Shown here: positions 5,468 to 6,475 of the stretch, piece after piece
How the letters are laid out: each line of letters begins with the position of its first letter
How positions within the stretch are numbered: position 1 is the stretch's first letter
Assembly (NCBI GenBank): GCA_031119595.1
Contig: JAVHXX010000260.1
Coordinates: 1 to 6,475, forward strand
Direction: 5' to 3'
Length of the DNA: 6,475 nucleotides
Source of the DNA: Patulibacter sp.
GTDB taxonomy: Bacteria > Actinomycetota > Thermoleophilia > Solirubrobacterales > Solirubrobacteraceae
Translations under genes and position numbers: made by a program
Notes under the pieces: model-generated
What the model saw: the letters and a program-made list of their open reading frames with translations, nothing else
Told to the model about the DNA's origin: nothing
Database searches by the model: none

Positions 5468-6475
5468 GCGACCGCCTCCGCGTCCTCGTCGGTGAGGTCG
5501 AAGGTGCCGCTGGCCACCGGCAGGCGGAGCAACATCGTGAGGCCGCCGCCGGGGGTGGCGTCGGCCTCGAGCGTGGCGTGCAGCGCCGCGGCGAACCCCC
5601 GGGCCACGGCGAGGCCCAGGCCGATGCCGGCGGTGGCGTCCCGGTCGCCGAGGCGCTGGAACGGCGCGAACATCGACTCGCGCTCGGCCTCCGGTACGCC
5701 GGGGCCGCGGTCGATCACGCGCAGCTCGCAGGCGCCGCGCAGGATCTCGGCGCGCACCGTGATCGGGCCGGCGGCGCCTCCGTAGCGGACGGCATTCGAG
5801 ATGAGGTTCGCGAGGATGCGCTCGAGCAGGACCGGATCGGCGAGCACCGGCGGGAGCGTCTCCGGGACCTCGCGTCGCACCTCGATCTCGGCGGGCACGT
5901 CGACGAGCGCCGGCGCGATGACCTCGTCGAGCCACACGGCACGGAGCTTCGGCTCGACCGCACCGGTCTGCAGGCGGGTCATGTCGAGCAGGTCGCGGAC
6001 GAGCACGTCGAGGCGGTCGGCGGACTCCTCGACGGTCGCGAGGAGCTCGGCCTCGTCCTCGGGCGACCAGGTGATGTCGGTCTGACGCAGGCTCGAGACG
6101 GCCGCCTTGATGCCGGCGAGCGGGGTGCGGAGGTCGTGCCCGACAGACGCGAGCAGCGCCGTGCGGACGGCATCGGCCTGCTCGAGGGTGCGGGCGTTCG
6201 CGGCCTCCTCCGCCAGGCGGGCGGTGTCGAGGGCGACCCCGATCTGCACCGCGAACGCCGCGAGGATGCGGCGGTCTGCGGCGGCGAGCGGGCTGCCGAA
6301 GACGACGAGCTGGCGGCCCTCGTCGATCGCGGCGGCGGCCGCCTCGGACCCCGGCGGATCGCTCTCGCGGGTGCCCGAGCCGACCACGGCCAGCTGGCGC
6401 CACGGGTCGCCGGGGGCGTCGCGACGCTGCAGCTCGACCCGCGCCGCGCCGAACGCCTCGCGGAGCTGCCCGAGC
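5464..6475 (-). CDS. kdpD: KdpD sensor histidine kinase, C-terminal part; N-terminus beyond window edge
   Basis: Potassium/turgor sensor kinase that phosphorylates KdpE. The frame is open from the right edge to TGA 5464-5466, giving 336 residues of a protein usually around 850 long. The first 75 or so residues are the end of a GAF domain (LGQLREAFGAARVEL, DPWRQLAVVGSG, RRILAAFAVQIGVALDTARL). Next come the dimerisation helix and H box ALLASVGHDLRTPLAGIKAA, with His113 of this fragment; Gly replaces the usual Ser before the His. The ATPase domain has the N box ERILANLISNAVRYGG (Asn227), G1 VIDRGPGVP (Asp255), F box MFAPFQRLG and G2 GIGLGLAVARG. IKAAVSSLRQTDITWSPEDEAELLATVEESADRLDVLV is split here only by reading: the IKAAVSSLR and WSPED patterns are KdpD-specific. 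All catalytic boxes look intact. The N-terminal KdpD/USP domains and kdpFABC are expected beyond the edge. Confidence 0.94.
   Translation of the reverse strand, partial: LGQLREAFGAARVELQRRDAPGDPWRQLAVVGSGTRESDPPGSEAAAAAIDEGRQLVVFGSPLAAADRRILAAFAVQIGVALDTARLAEEAANARTLEQADAVRTALLASVGHDLRTPLAGIKAAVSSLRQTDITWSPEDEAELLATVEESADRLDVLVRDLLDMTRLQTGAVEPKLRAVWLDEVIAPALVDVPAEIEVRREVPETLPPVLADPVLLERILANLISNAVRYGGAAGPITVRAEILRGACELRVIDRGPGVPEAERESMFAPFQRLGDRDATAGIGLGLAVARGFAAALHATLEADATPGGGLTMLLRLPVASGTFDLTDEDAEAVA
5475..5479 (-). promoter_or_regulatory. Shine-Dalgarno GGAGG for the 24-codon ORF
   Basis: CCTCC on the plus strand reads GGAGG on the minus strand, seven bases before ATG 5467. It is the only strong ribosome site in the kdpD-kdpE junction and points to the short ORF, not directly to kdpE. 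Confidence 0.55.

Noticed and set aside
5468..6403. Minus-strand frame overlapping kdpD upstream of the 24-codon ORF
   Set aside because: It is an Arg/Pro-rich shadow of kdpD. Only the last 24 codons, starting at ATG 5467, have start and ribosome-site support.
1..6475. CRISPR arrays, tRNA or rRNA genes, insertion sequences
   Set aside because: No spaced repeat array, tRNA-like cloverleaf or transposase/terminal-repeat pattern was seen by eye.

Overview
The window is very GC-rich, with tightly packed genes and strong GGAGG-type ribosome sites. One secreted protein (2773-4215) ends in a Lys/Arg/Thr-rich beta domain of the sort common in exported proteins of Thermoleophilia (Solirubrobacterales, Patulibacter-like). 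That lineage, or another high-GC actinobacterial one, is my best guess; it rests on style, not on a marker gene.

Layout: (1) 1-1030, minus strand: N-terminal part of a NarL/DegS-class membrane histidine kinase, cut by the left edge. (2) 1031-1108: short divergent intergenic region. (3) 1109-1813, plus: a degenerate ABC-ATPase-like reading frame that has lost its Walker A lysine, signature motif, Walker B and switch histidine. It has no stop of its own and runs in frame into (4) 1814-2521, plus: a six-helix membrane protein of unknown function with its own ribosome site. (5) 2522-2772: intergenic region with a 20-bp stem hairpin, a second small hairpin, and a leader resembling that of the preceding membrane gene. 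(6) 2773-4215, plus: secreted TolB/PD40-like beta-propeller protein with a Gly/Thr/Pro linker and a C-terminal beta domain, followed by a 16-bp stem terminator-like hairpin. (7) 4374-4667, plus: 97-residue protein resembling the beta-sandwich ends of an amidohydrolase without the TIM barrel. (8) 4710-5396, minus: KdpE response regulator. (9) 5393-5467, minus: a 24-codon ORF joining kdpD and kdpE by ATGA overlaps at both ends. (10) 5464-6475, minus: C-terminal part of the KdpD sensor kinase, cut by the right edge.

KdpD and KdpE form a standard two-component system for potassium-limitation control of a kdpFABC pump, which would be expected beyond the right edge. The left kinase probably pairs with a LuxR-type regulator beyond the left edge, and the ABC-like frame diverging from it may be a relic of a transporter it once controlled. 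The three middle genes (membrane protein, secreted propeller, amidohydrolase-like miniprotein) show no obvious shared pathway. The first two do share a leader motif at the same distance from their start codons.
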